Shown one piece after another: positions 1 to 11,141 of a DNA stretch of 64,000 bases. Every line of letters begins with the position of its first letter. Positions within the stretch are counted from its first letter, which is position 1. Location: the NCBI GenBank assembly GCA_030144725.1, contig JASKMD010000008.1, positions 20,038,029 to 20,102,028 of the forward strand. The letters are read 5' to 3'. The notes beneath the pieces are model-generated. The model was not told the DNA's origin. It worked only from the letters and a program-made list of their open reading frames with translations, and ran no database searches. The DNA comes from Haematococcus lacustris (Eukaryota > Chlorophyta > Chlorophyceae > Chlamydomonadales > Haematococcaceae). The position numbers were made by a program, and so were the translations under genes.

Positions 1-23
1 CCCCTCCCCCTCCCCCCTCACCT

Positions 24-2451
24 GTGGTGTCAACATCAGCTCGTGCACTTCACACCCCGGCATGAAAGCGATGCAAAAGCTGCGCAACCTCGACAAGGCC
101 GCCAGGCCCCTCAGCGCACCCCCCATCGTCAAGCTGGCCTCTGGCCCAGGCTCCAACACCCCCCATGCAGCCCTGCTGCCACCAGACGGCCCTCCTGGCC
201 TACCCCCACCAGGCACTGAGCCAGAGCTGGCAGCGCCCCCTCCAGCCACCCCCCACCCAGCAGGAGGGCCGGCGGTGGTGGCAGCCGCAGCAGGGCTCCG
301 GGGGGCGCCTGTGCCCCCCACCCCCTCCCAGCTGTCTGGCGGCAGCCTGTGGGGTTCCCAGAGCTTCAGGCAGGTCAGGGTGGTGAAGGCCGCCAGGGTG
401 GTCAGCAGGTCAGGCCCGGGGGGGGGCCACTGAGGCCCTGGCACTGTGAAGCCAGTCAGGGTCAGGCCTTCGAGATGGGGTTGGGACTTGACCACCCCCT
501 GCCCCTGCCCCTGCCCCTGCCCCTGGCCCTGGCCCTGGCCCTGGCCCTGGCCCTGGCCCTGGCCCTGGCCCTGGCCCTTGCGCATTTGAGGCTGCCCTGG
601 CCCTCCTGCTGCAGGGGTGTGTGGCCGCCACATGCAGCCAGCAGCTGCTGCAGCTGTAGCAGGGCGCAGTCATCCTCGTCAGAGGCCTCCTGGTCCAGCT
701 CTAGGTGGCAGCGGGTCAGGCAGGGGTGACGCTGCAGCAGGCTGGCCGCGTGCTCGCAGCAATCGCTGGGCACCTGCAAGGTCAGGGGGGCCAGCAGCAG
801 GTCAGGGGGGCCAGCAGCAGGTCAGGGGGGCCAGCAGCAGGTCAGGGGGGCCAGCAGCAGGTCAGGGGGGCCAGCAGCAGGTCAGGGGGGCCAGCAGCAG
901 GTCAGGGGGGCCAGCAGCAGGTCAGGGGGGCCAGCAGCAGGTCAGGGGGGCCAGCAGCAGGTCAGGGGGGCCAGCAGCAGGTCAGGGGGGCCAGCAGCAG
1001 GTCAGGGGGGCCAGCAGCAGGTCAGGGGGGCCAGCAGCAGGTCAGGGGGGCCAGCAGCAGGTCAGGGGGGCCATACAGGCCAGCTGTGGTTCCCAGTGGC
1101 AGGCAAGCATCTGTTGCAGCCCTGAGCCTGGCCCCAGCTGCCTCACCTCCAAAGCCAGCTGCTGCAGCTGTGGCGTGGCGTCACACAGGGCCTGCCCCTC
1201 CCCCCTCCTCAGCGGCACCAGCCCCTGCAGCTTTAGCTGTGTGAGGGCTCGGGGCAGGCCTCGCAGGCCGCAGGCTGTCACGGAGTAGGGCTGCACCTCG
1301 GCCTCCAGCAAGCTCAGGTGCGGGCAGGCCCGGCCCAGGGCCACCAGGCTGCTGCTGGTCAGGCCGCACTCGGGGTCGCCTGCAGGGTGGGCAGGGTGGG
1401 TGGGTAGAGGCAGGGGTGGGTGAGCAGGGGTGGGTGGGTGGGTGGTCAGGGTTGGGTGTGCAGGGGTGGGTGGGCAGGGGGAGGTGGGCAGGGGTGGGTG
1501 GGCAGGGGGAGGTGGGCAGGGGTGGGTGGGCAGGGGGAGGTGGGCAGGGGTGGGTGGGCAGGGGGAGGTGGGCAGGGGTGGGTGGGCAGGGGGAGGTGGG
1601 CAGGGGTGGGTGGGCAGGGGGAGGTGGGCAGGGGTGGGTGGGCAGGGGGAGGTGGGCAGGGGTGGGTGGGCAGGGGTGGGTGGGTGGGTGGGCAGGGGGA
1701 GGTGGGCAGGGGGAGGTGGGCAGGGGGAGGTGGGCAGGGGTGGGTGGGTGGGCAGGGGTGGGTGGGCAGGGGTGGGTGGGTGGGCAGGGGTGGGTGGGTG
1801 GGCAGGGGTGGGTGGCACAGTTGAGACCCACCTGTGGCGATTCGCAGCTCCTTGAGGCCTCTAGGAAGGCAGGCCAGGTCAGCCGCCCCTATTGAGGCAG
1901 AGGAGCGGCAGGTCATGACCAAGGTCAGGCGCTGCAGGTGGCGTAGGTGAGCTAGGCCCCTGGGAGGCAGGCAGGCAGAGGAGACAGGGTCGGGTAGGGC
2001 ACAGGCGGCTGAGGCAGGCAGCAGGTGAGGCAGGCCAGGTCAGGGCCAGGGCCAGGGCCAGGGCCAGGGCCAGGGCCAGGGCCAGGGTCAGGGCCAGGGC
2101 CAGGGTCAGGGCCAGCCTCACACTAACCCTCACCAGGCCTTGTGGACTGCACCTTGGGACTGGAGCAGGTGGTGGGGTGCAGTCTGGCGGCAGCCTCCCC
2201 GCCTCCTCCGCCAGCAGGTAGCGCACCTCCACATGGGTCGTGTAGGGCAGGCTGGCGGCCAGCTGCTGCAGCTGGGCTGCCAGGCAGTGGGCTGACACGC
2301 GCGGGCCCACATACAGGAGGAAGGCGGAAGCTGCTGGGAAGGCGGCCCGCAGGCCCACCAGCTTTGCTGCCCAGCTGTTGAGGGGCTTGGTTGAGGAAGC
2401 ATGGGAGGTTGCAAGGGAGGTGGCAGTCTCTCCTGCAAGTGGAGCAGCCAT
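24..2451 (-). CDS. Leucine-rich-repeat protein, partial (C-terminus beyond window start)
   Basis: Multi-exon minus-strand gene. A candidate first exon runs 2451-2134 from an ATG reading MAAPLAGETATS and ends at a GTGAGG donor. Further exons are 1931-1832 (RLTLVMTCRSS..LPRGLKELRIA), 1379-1077 (LVALGRACPHLSLLEAEV..LRGLPRALTQLKL), 771 to about 590 (LLQRHPCLTRCHLEL..LQQLLAACG) and about 472 down to the window edge (LEGLTLTGF, LTTLAAFTTLTCLKL, LRGLAALSRLRSF). The repeated L..L..L.L spacing is that of leucine-rich repeats, normally a protein-interaction solenoid; the partner is unknown. Acceptors are CTGCAG or TTGCAG. Most introns are filled with tandem repeats (separate entries). Exon edges at both ends are approximate and the 3' end lies outside the window. 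F-box or RanGAP-type LRR proteins are alternatives I cannot separate. Confidence 0.7.
484..580. repeat. Hexanucleotide minisatellite (CCCTGC/CCCTGG)n
   Basis: Pure CCCTGC units pass into about a dozen CCCTGG units. The array lies in an intron of the minus-strand LRR gene; open frames crossing it (Ala-Arg or Gly-Pro dipeptides) are repeat artefacts. Confidence 0.9.
781..1070. repeat. 20-bp tandem repeat, 14 perfect copies
   Basis: The unit GTCAGGGGGGCCAGCAGCAG repeats 14 times without visible change, followed by a partial unit. On the gene (minus) strand it forms a C-rich tract ending just before the acceptor that opens the exon at 771, so it supplies most of that intron, including the pyrimidine tract. 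Confidence 0.97.
1383..1815. repeat. G-rich minisatellite, GGTGGGCAGGGG-type units
   Basis: Alternating CAGGGGTGGGTGGG and CAGGGGGAGGTGGG units, about 28 bp as a dimer, fill the LRR-gene intron between the exons ending at 1832 and starting at 1379. Runs of three or more G on the plus strand are potential G-quadruplex tracts; on the transcribed strand the intron is C-rich. Confidence 0.95.
2040..2116. repeat. Hexanucleotide array (CAGGGC)n
   Basis: About twelve CAGGGC or CAGGGT units close to the donor at 2133 of the first LRR-gene exon. Confidence 0.9.
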
Positions 2452-2459
2452 GCCAGACC

Positions 2460-3510
2460 TGCTAGTGAAACCTGCTTCTGGGTGTGGGTGTGTGATCACA
2501 CGTGGCGCTGGCACAGCTGGTGGCAGTGCCCCGCCTGCTGTGAACCTCCCCAGCCACCCAAGTGCAACAAAGGGTCACACCCGATGCCACCCTCCTCCTG
2601 CAATGGACGTGGCCATCAACGGTGTTGTCTTTCTTTCAAATTTCTTTCTTGCCTTTCTTCACCCAGGCTGCTGCTCTAGCTCGACTAGGAGCAGCAGTGG
2701 AAGGGCTCAATCTACAGTAGTGGCTGGGACGGCCTCGCCCCAGCTGCTAGCCAGTTCACATGCGGCCATGCCCCCTTACCCTGGGTCAGCAGCGCCTGTG
2801 GCCGCACCACCAGGTCCAGCAGGTCTCCTCCTGGCTTGCATGTCACTCTCTGAGCAATGTGAGCACGCCTGTGAGAGTCGGGGCAAGCTTCCAGACTTGC
2901 ACCAAAGTCTGCAAGCTTCCAGGCTTGCACCTCATGTCAAATGGATTTCTCTGTGCTCACCACCAGCGGCATGCTGTGCGTGCATTTAGCAAATCCAAGG
3001 GAGAAAGCAACAATCCAAGCTCCTACAGCGCACGAGTGAGCGTGGTGAGAGTGAGCAGTTGCCATGCCCGTGCGCCTCAAACATCCGCGAGACCTCGAGC
3101 ACATGCGCGGGAAGGTCACACGCCATCGCTCCGCGTCTTCCACATGGCTACAGTGTTTGCTCTAATCATTTTGTCACTGAAGTGAGGGCTTGTCGATCCC
3201 CGCTTCTGTGTCTACTCCTGACGGGCTGGTAACTGACCGCTCTCGCGGTGATCGCCCAGCATGCTCGTTTCTCCATCAGGGGAGCCTTATGGGTACGAGG
3301 GAGAAGCAACCAGGAAGCTGGCTCAGCGCTTGTATTCCCATGACTTGGGCAGCTAGGTGCAGAAGCAGACGCAAGTATTGGGGCACTGACAGCATCCCCA
3401 TGGTGTGCCAGGGCCACCACTCAAACCCTACCAGTGCCAGTTCCAGACATGGCAGTGCCAATTGCCACCACTCAAGCCCTCTCAACCATCTCTGCCTCCT
3501 AACTGCCTTG
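2460..3510. other. Region without a recognised gene
   Basis: Only short open frames with no domain signal and no consistent splice phases. It presumably holds the divergent upstream regions of the LRR gene (-) and the NTAN1-like gene (+). Confidence 0.5.
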
Positions 3511-3516
3511 CACAGG

Positions 3517-5054
3517 GGGGATGACCTGGTGGCTGCCATTGAGGAAGATGTTGACCTGGCTGCTGCCTGCGAAGCTTTCCTGGACTCCAGCCGGGATCCA
3601 GTGCCAGCGACACAGCGCAGCTTGTGTGAGTGTGCCACTGCTGTCCATTGACACTGGTATCTGCTGGCGAGGGACACATACATCCAGCTAGCCACTACAC
3701 AAACACACAGGTGATAATGAGTACACAGATGATAATGCGCATGGTACTCCTTGTTTTCTGTGAGGGGCTAAGCAGCCGTGCCATGGCAGGAGGATGGTGC
3801 TAGTCATGGTGCAGTGAGCCATTGTGATGCCACCCATGCAAGCCGTGGCTGTGCAGGTGTGTTGCAAGGGGAGCAGGCGTGCGTCAGCTTCCAGCATGCA
3901 GACATCGTCATCGGCTCCATGGACGCTACCACCTGCATGCTCATGGCCCTGCGCTGCCCGGTCACCCAGCGGGCCTTCATTGCCCACCATGACAACATGA
4001 CATGTTGTAGCCCGCCCTCCCAGCTACTAGCGTGCCTGCAGAGCCTCACTAAGGTAGTTTGGCGCCGCGTGGCTGGCACAGCCTGCCCTCATCAGCGAGC
4101 CTCCTGCTTATTCCTGGCCCATGCATGCACAACGGCTGTGGCTATGTCTATTTCTTCTTCCTCTCTTCCTCGCTTGCTTGCTTGCTTCCTTGCTTGCCTC
4201 TTGCTTGATGGATTGTTTGATTGATTAGTATCTGACCTACACACTCCTACTTGATGTGTAAGGGTCAATACAAGGGTCAAGAGGGGTGCAAGTCAGGGTC
4301 GCTGGAGTGATGGGCAATGATGAGCTCAACCCTGCTGTTGTTGCTCTCACTGTCACTGACACCTTCGTGTTGCTGATGTTGCTACTGCTGTTGCTGCTGC
4401 TGCTTTGCTGTAGCCTGAACTGTACCTTGTGGGCAGCTACACGGAGGACAGTGGCATCAGCTTGGCCACGTACCATACCTTGCTCACCGCACTCCACCAC
4501 CACACCCCGCCAGCCCATCACGCTCCGTCTGGCCTGTTTTGGACCGGCCAACACGGATGCGCGGGGCGCACCCCGTACCCGGGACGTGGCCCTGGCCTGC
4601 CAGTCAGGCCTGGCGCGCCCCGCCCCTTTCGTAGACCGCGGGCCACAGCTGCCTCGCAGGTTTGCTACCGCGTCACCGCGTGCCCGTTTCGTTGCGGCCC
4701 ACTCCCACCCCGGCTACATGCTCCTTCCCCGTGCGAGTATCCAGCTCACGTCTTGAGGCGGTCATGGCAGAGGAGAGGTTATTGCAGCTTGATGATGACG
4801 AGCTTGTGCAAGCCGTCTCGACTTCGCCGCTCCACGAGCCCTCACACTTTGCGGCAGACATACGCGCCGCGCATCTTTGGAAGCTGAGCATAGCAAACCA
4901 GGATCTTGAGGCCGCATGTTTTACATGGCAAGGTGCCGGGCGGGATGAAGAAGCCGGGACGGCATGGGCTCCATGCACGCCGCCTCAAGGCTTACAAGAG
5001 TCTATTTCATCACTTGATTGCGTCCGTGACGTCGAACTTGCTTTTGTCGGCTAA
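3517..5054 (+). CDS. NTAN1-like protein N-terminal asparagine amidohydrolase, frame-broken
   Basis: Family members deamidate N-terminal Asn to Asp, feeding the Arg/N-degron pathway. Exon 3517-3625 (DDLVAAIEEDVDLAAACEAF) joins in phase to 3857-4053 (CVLQGEQACVSFQ..IVIGSMDATTC), giving the hallmark GS/T-D-ATTC motif with the catalytic Cys, then AHHDN. From 4414 comes ELYLVGSYTEDSG, then ACQSGLARPAPFVDRGP, then LDDDELVQAVSTSPLHEPSHF (ATG at 4764 is internal), matching the family's D-D-E..STSP..P-F C-terminal motif. The last three blocks are in different reading frames (shifts near 4490, near 4740 and near 4905) with no convincing introns between them. Either tiny introns or assembly indels are missed, or this is a decaying copy. 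Exon 1 and the stop are not fixed. Confidence 0.72.
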
Positions 5055-5250
5055 CAGTAGTCTAAGGGCTGACAGCAACCTTTGTCATGTACACTCCTTC
5101 CATACTCAGCCTTCTCACATACCCATCCCTTTATGGGTGGGTCCTCATTCGCCGTGAGGCCGCAGGGACACATTGCAACAATTCTCAACCGTCGGGATGT
5201 GACTCATTAGCTCAACTACGCAGCAAATAGCCGCCATTCGTTGCAGTGCG

Positions 5251-6092
5251 ATGCTGCGGGCTCTGCGGGGCGTTGCTCAAAAGTGTGCGACCCACCTCGT
5301 ACCGCCGCAGCAGTCACTATGTCAAGTGAATGCAGCGCAGAGCTACCGACATCTCAACGTGGCATCCGCTGTTCCCGCCGTCTCGAGATCCATCGTCGCA
5401 GGAAGATACGTGCTTGGTGCAAGCGGGCTACTGTGAGTGCCCTGTGACTGGACACTGTGCCTGTGTCTGTGCCCTGTGCCCTGTGACACATCATGTGCCA
5501 TCACTGGCCACCACAACCCTCACGAGCCAGCAGAGTGTCGTAGCCCACGGAGCAGCAGCCTTCTAGCGCATTGGAGCTGGAATGTACTCAGCAACCAGCC
5601 TGCCATTAGGGCATTTTTTCTCAACGGGAAGCCTCAACCGCAGATAGCCAGCTGACTGTGAGTACCCAGTCACTTAGTCTGGGCTGTAGTCATGTATACA
5701 CTAAGGCCGCAAGGGTTGCAGACAGATTTGTTAAGTCATGCATTGTAGGGTTGGTGAGGGTTAGGGTCGACCCTAACCCCAACCCTAACCCTGCAGCAAC
5801 GTGCATTACAGGGAAGGTTTGCCAGCCCATCTACCGGTGCGGCGGGCGCTGACTCACAAGGCTGTGGCCCACAGCCACACAGCTTCACTGGCTTAGCCCA
5901 CAGCCCACTGCCACTGCTCACCTCCATGCCCTGCTGGCCATGGGTGTCATGACCGCCTCGCTCCCTCCTCCACCCGCTCAGGTTGTCAGCTTGGATCGCC
6001 AACAGCAATGACGTGCGCATGCTGTACCTGGTGCCCACCCGCCTAGCCCGCGACGTGTACACCGCCGCGTCCATTGTAGCCGGTAGGTGTAC
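5251..6092 (+). CDS. Possible ABC1/ADCK (UbiB-like) atypical kinase, N-terminal part
   Basis: An ATG at 5251 opens MLRALRGVAQKCATHL, an amphipathic Arg-rich leader typical of mitochondrial import, in an exon ending at a GTGAGT donor about 5437. A later exon, about 5984-6092, reads NDVRMLYLVPTRLARDVYTAASIV and ends at GTAGGT. The R-x-x-RDv-TAA-IV block resembles the segment just before the catalytic region of ABC1/ADCK proteins, which support quinone biosynthesis. The gene runs into the gap at 6357, so kinase motifs cannot be checked. This is a resemblance, not a firm assignment. Confidence 0.35.
5758..5779. repeat. 22-bp perfect palindrome of telomere-like units
   Basis: GGGTTAGGGTC is followed immediately by its exact reverse complement, then CCAACCCTAACCCTGCAG. 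The TTAGGG/CCCTAA units meet head to head inside an intron of the possible ABC1-family gene. Confidence 0.85.
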
Positions 6093-6356
6093 CTCTAAGC
6101 CACTTGCAAAAGCCAGCCCGCAAGCCTGTTCATGCAAGCCATGCAAGCCATGCAAGCAATGCAAGCCGCTGCGCCTGTCTAGGCAACAGTGAGCTTTGCA
6201 AAGGGAGTTTTGCAGCTGATCAGTCTGGCCTGGCCTGGGCTGGGCTGGCCTCTGGGCAGCTCTCTGTCAGTCAGTCAAGCTGGAGGGGCAACTGCCCCAA
6301 CTCAGCACCACCTGACCTGACATTGAGCTGCGCACCCTGGAGTAAGCTGAGCAGCT

Positions 6357-6856
6357 NNNNNNNNNNNNNNNNNNNNNNNNNNNNNNNNNNNNNNNNNNNN
6401 NNNNNNNNNNNNNNNNNNNNNNNNNNNNNNNNNNNNNNNNNNNNNNNNNNNNNNNNNNNNNNNNNNNNNNNNNNNNNNNNNNNNNNNNNNNNNNNNNNNN
6501 NNNNNNNNNNNNNNNNNNNNNNNNNNNNNNNNNNNNNNNNNNNNNNNNNNNNNNNNNNNNNNNNNNNNNNNNNNNNNNNNNNNNNNNNNNNNNNNNNNNN
6601 NNNNNNNNNNNNNNNNNNNNNNNNNNNNNNNNNNNNNNNNNNNNNNNNNNNNNNNNNNNNNNNNNNNNNNNNNNNNNNNNNNNNNNNNNNNNNNNNNNNN
6701 NNNNNNNNNNNNNNNNNNNNNNNNNNNNNNNNNNNNNNNNNNNNNNNNNNNNNNNNNNNNNNNNNNNNNNNNNNNNNNNNNNNNNNNNNNNNNNNNNNNN
6801 NNNNNNNNNNNNNNNNNNNNNNNNNNNNNNNNNNNNNNNNNNNNNNNNNNNNNNNN
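6357..6856. other. Assembly gap (500 N)
   Basis: Exactly 500 unknown bases, probably a scaffold placeholder. It truncates the plus-strand gene on its left and the minus-strand coiled-coil gene on its right. Confidence 0.99.
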
Positions 6857-7585
6857 CTGTTGCTCCACAGCCATGGCCCAGCACTGCTGACGTGTCTCAG
6901 CTGACGCCAGCTTCATGGTTATGGACAGCTCCGCTGCGGCACGCTTCTCTCTTCTCTGTTGCTCTTGTAGCTTGCGCGTTGTCACCGCTGCCACCCCAGC
7001 CCTGGTTGCATAAGAGGGGGTGGCAGTGGGAATGGGGTCGAGGGTCGACCTGTATCTCCCGGTATATAGCCCGGTGTATAGCCCGGTGTCGACCTGCATC
7101 TCGAGGGCTCTCAGGTAATGTGCATGGTCAATCCTCCCTCTTGGGCCAGCACCCTTTCGAGGTTCCTCGAGGTGCACAACCTGACCGTGCGTAGGGAGCT
7201 CATGCTCCTTGCCGGGGGTGCCCTCCTGCCCATGCCCCTCAGCCATGAGCCCTGCTGAGCGCAACATTTGCCTCATTTGATGCTCGTTGCGCACGTAGGC
7301 AAGGGCGAGCCTGGCTACTGGCGGTAAACGCATGGCTTTCGCCCTGGCAAGCTGTTGTTTGAGCCTGATGACCTCCCGCTTCAATGAACTCACGCGTGGG
7401 CTAGGGACGGCTGATGTCGGGGCACAAGAGCGTGTTATAGGTTTTGGGAGGTGGTGGAGGGTGAAAGGTGGGGTAGGCACACTGTGAACACATGCAACGC
7501 ACACATAGGAACATTGTTGCATGTCTTGCATGCTTATGACATGTGCATGCAAAGATGGCAGATGACAAAGATGTCGAGATGGCAA
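6857..7585 (-). CDS. Coiled-coil protein of unknown function, partial
   Basis: The minus strand encodes SLKREVIRLKQQLARAKA, then LALAYVRNEHQMRQMLRSAG, and near the gap KLQEQQRREKRAAAELS. The heptad-like Leu/Ile/Lys/Glu pattern suggests helical coiled coil. A Tyr-Thr-Gly-rich stretch near 7050 probably marks an intron. The 3' part is lost in the gap. I do not recognise the family; N-terminal limits are uncertain. Confidence 0.45.
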
Positions 7586-8188
7586 AGATGTAGAGGTGCA
7601 GTTGCAGTTGGTTTCTTGGTCTAACTGGCTACCCCTCCCATTGAACCACCAACCCCCTTAACGATAAGGGACAACGGCTTTTCCGGACTCATTTTTGCAC
7701 CGATTCACACGCGGATTGAAGCGTCGGAGAGCGGCTGCGCTGAGGCACACGCTGAGCCGGTAGGGCATGTTGCCGGGTATCCGACCCTACCGTGCCTGCG
7801 GACTTGATGTACGTTGACCCAATAGCAGTGAGTCCCTCGTTAACGCGATGGATAGTGCGCGATGTGCGAGGAGCCCGACCTCATGTCCAACATGGAAATC
7901 AACATGCGCTGGCTCAGGGGCTCTGAAACTTGGAGGAGACCACGGCAGAAGCACAGAAGTGACAACTGCATCGATCCCTTCTTGATTAGGCTCCAAAAGG
8001 TAGGCAAACCCTCCTCCATGCTGCCCACTCTGCTGATGCCACTATGACGACCATCGAACGCAATCGAATGCCCCAGCCCTGAGTCACTGGCTAGGGAACC
8101 TATCTGTGGACCCCCTGCCAAGGTCCCAACTCTTGCTGAGATTTGATAATAGGGGTTTTACAAGCTGGCGTGTGCACATGCCTGCAGC

Positions 8189-10654
8189 ATGCCGACATCC
8201 AAGTATCACCCCTACAAGGGGAAGGGAGGGCATGCAGCCCGCTGTGCGCTGTGTGTGAAGACGACACCAGCTGGTCTTGCTGGCTGGGTGGAGATCCATG
8301 TGGAGGGGGAGGCAGCTTCTTACAGATCCGGATGCAATCACACAGCCATTGGCCAGGTCACAGCCATGATGTCTGAAGTCATCAGGGCCTGCAGCGACCT
8401 GGAGCCTCGACAGGTTCCACTAGCCCACAGGACTTACGCTGAGGGTGCTGCAGCTGCGCATGCTGTGGGCCAGCGGCTGCAGGGGCAGGAGCCAGCCAGC
8501 CAGCTCCAACCCATGCCCCGTCTCTGCTCCTCACCCACGCAAGCATCTGCACAGCCTGGGCCAGCCCATGCGCCCTACCCCCACCATCTGCCAGACCAAC
8601 CACCCTCGCACCCATCACAGCTGCAGGGGTCCAGCCAGCACCACCCGGCCTTGCCGACACTGCTGCACCTACCGGGGCTCTCCATCCTCACTAGGCCTGC
8701 CACCAACCCTGTGACCTCACCTGCCGTGGAGCAACAACCCATCATGTGAGTGCCCCTGCTGGATGATGGGCTGACATGGCAAGCCAGCTGAACAACATCA
8801 GTTGCACACTCAGGTTGCAGCCTGTTTCCACCCATTCCACCTAGCACCCTTGTGAAAGCACCACTCGTCACACTCCTGTGTGTGGTTTCATGCAGACACA
8901 CCACTGAGGAGCACGACGAGCAGACCATGCCCCCAAGCATGCCCAAGCAGCAGCAGGACAGGGCCACCGCAAGGTGCGCTTTACACTCCTTAGCCCTGAC
9001 CTGCACCAGCCCTGCCCTGCACCAGCCTTGCCCTGACCTGCACCAGCCTTGGCCCGACCTGCACCAGCCCTGCCTTGCACCAGCCTTGCCCTGGCTATGG
9101 CCATAGCCTGACCTTCGCTGAACTGCCTTGCCCTTCTTTGCTCCTTTGGTCCTTTGGCTGCAGATCAATTGCTGCTGAAGTTCTCCAGCAGATACAGCAA
9201 GTACCCGCACTGTTGCGCCTTCTGCGGTCACAACCTGATAGCAAGGTGATGCTACAGTTGTCAACACTGCAAGATGCTGAGGTACAACTTGGCCGACTGG
9301 AGTTTGCGCTACAATACATCATGCAACCCAGGTAGCAAGGGAGGGAGAAGCGGGGCGAAGGGCAGGGGCAAGGGGTGGGGGCTACCATGCTACCTGCCCT
9401 GCCATGCTACCATGCTACCTGCCCTGCCATGATGTGAAGCTACCATGCTACCTGCCCTGCCATGCTACCATGCTACCATGCTACCTGCCCTGCCATGATG
9501 TGCTGCAGGCTCGTCTCGACATCCCAGTTGGCAGCACTACCTGGAGACCAGGGTCCTGGCACCCCCGCACCCTTGCAGCAGGGGGCCATCCACTTCCAGG
9601 TCAATACGCCGGCATACAGCATGCCATCAGCCTCCATGCAGCCACTCATCCAGCCCCAGCCTCAACCTCAACATGAGCCTAGCCCCAGCCCCAACCCCAG
9701 CCCCCACCCCAACCCCCATGCCAGCCCCTGCCCTGGTCCCCACTCCTCCCCTCATCCCAGCCCTCGCCACCACCTCAGCCCTCATCGCAGCCCCCGCACC
9801 AGCCCTCACCCCAGCCCCCCGGGCTGCCCCAGCCCCTGCCCCTGCCCCAGCTGCAGCCCTAGCCCCGCCCCCTGCCCCTGGCACGACCAAAACCTGGCCT
9901 GTCTGCAGGCCATTAGCCCTGCTGAACGGACCAGGTTGCTGTGCGAGGTGGAGGCACGCTTTTCACCCAGCACCATACAGTTCCTCAGAGAGAGGGGGGC
10001 TGCCAAAGCTGCAGCATGTTGCTGCCCCCCTCACTCCCCCTCCCCCTCCCCATTCCCCTCCCCCCGCTCCAGCCCCAGCCCGCCCCCGCCAGCCCCCCCT
10101 CCCCCCGCTCCAGCCTCCAGCCTCCCCCCGCTCCAGCCTCCCCCCGCAAGGCTCACCGTGCACGAGCAAGTGTGAGTCATCGGTGGTGCTTGGAGCTGAG
10201 CACACAGGAGGTACAGCTTTGCAGTGCTCCACAGCGGGATGCACATGCCTTTGCATCATCCATCCCCGGCTCTATGAGCATGCACAGCTGCTTCTTTCCT
10301 GCTGCAGGGTTCCAGGTTGAGTGGTCACAGACTGCATGTGCATGTGCCCAATGCATGACCCCCGCACCAAGGGGTTTGTGTATGAGGCCCTCCATCACAA
10401 AGCCCTTTGTAGCCATGCCCATGTTCGATCAGAAGCGGGATGACAAGCATTGGGACGATGAGTGCCTCACCCTTCTGTGCTCATTTGCACCAGACAGCGT
10501 GATGCAGCTGTGCACCTTGGGCAAGAAGCTGAGCGTGAAGATGTTAAACGAGTATTGCAAGGCAGTGGGGTTGTGTGTGCCAGCCAACACATTGCGTGCT
10601 GACCTACGATACATGGTGCTGCAGCATTTGAATGAGCAGGCAGAGTGCGACTGA
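8189..10654 (+). CDS. Multi-exon protein of unknown function with SAP-like C-terminus
   Basis: An ATG at 8189 (MPTSKYHPYK) opens an exon with RCALCVKTTPAGLAG and AMMSEVIRACSDLE, ending near 8747 at GTGAGT. Later exons: about 8897-8973 (EEHDEQTMPPSMPK), 9164-9330 (SIAAEVLQQIQQVPALLRLL..AEVQLGRLEFALQYI), 9508 to about 10170 (Pro/Ser-rich linker, then ISPAERTRLLCEVEARF) and 10306-10654, ending KKLSVKMLNEYCKAVGLCVP and a TGA. The last block resembles a SAP-type helix-extended-helix DNA-binding motif, but weakly. The gene lies entirely inside the candidate inverted-repeat pair, so it may be a transposon protein or a passenger. Exon edges are approximate. Confidence 0.5.
8996..9106. repeat. Short tandem repeat, GACCTGCACCAGCCTTGCCCT units
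   Basis: About five 16-21 bp CCTGCACCAGCC-type units lie in an intron of the 8.2-10.7 kb gene. Confidence 0.8.
9385..9500. repeat. Tandem repeat, CTACCATGCTACCTGCCCTGCCATG units
   Basis: Three to four units of about 25-35 bp, again intronic in the 8.2-10.7 kb gene. Confidence 0.85.
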
Positions 10655-11045
10655 GCTGGCTGTGTAAAAAGAGAAAACTGGGCTCCATGCGTAAAGTGTA
10701 CCGCAGTGTACCGCAGCGGAGAACTCTGCATCCTGCGTTGTGGGTGTTGTGAAGGAGCATTACAAAGGCCCATTGCGCAGAGCGAAACCGTTCGCGTGCC
10801 TGGCAGACTGCCGGTCACCGTAGGGTGCCAGCAGCTCGGGCGCGCAGGCGCAAGCGCAACGCAAAGAAAAGGCGTTCCGCGTTAAAATGACAACTCAACT
10901 CTCACCAGGCACGCCGCAGAGTCAAATGTCCCTTACGTGGTGGTTCAATGGGGGGGGTAGCCAACTATGGTGTTAATCATGGAGTGTAAGCCTCTTCTTC
11001 ACATACCTTCCATGTGCGGGTGGGGCTGGGCGGTCAGGTGCGGTT

Positions 11046-11141
11046 CATCATAATCATAATAATAATCATAATCATCCTAATCATAATCATCATAATCATA
11101 ATCATAATCATCCTAATCATAATCATAATCATCCTAATCAT
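11046..11141. repeat. ATAATC-type AT-rich microsatellite
   Basis: CATAAT and CATCCTAAT units in the only markedly AT-rich stretch nearby. Open frames here (poly-Ile) are artefacts. Confidence 0.95.

Larger units (their letters stand above)
7627..10962. mobile_element. Candidate inverted-repeat-bounded element of about 3.3 kb
   Basis: At 7627 GGCTACCCCTCCCATTGAAC (continuing CACCAA, then AAGGGACA) matches, on the opposite strand, the sequence ending at 10962 with one or two length changes in the C-run. The four bases AACT lie directly outside both ends (7623-7626 and 10963-10966). This is what a DNA transposon with about 26-50 bp TIRs and a 4-bp target duplication would look like. No transposase motif was recognised inside, so the superfamily is unknown. 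Confidence 0.45.

Noticed and set aside
1042..1831. Pro/His/Ala-rich frames of over 200 codons
   Set aside because: They are generated by the G-rich minisatellite; the real coding part is only the LRR exon 1379-1077 on the minus strand.
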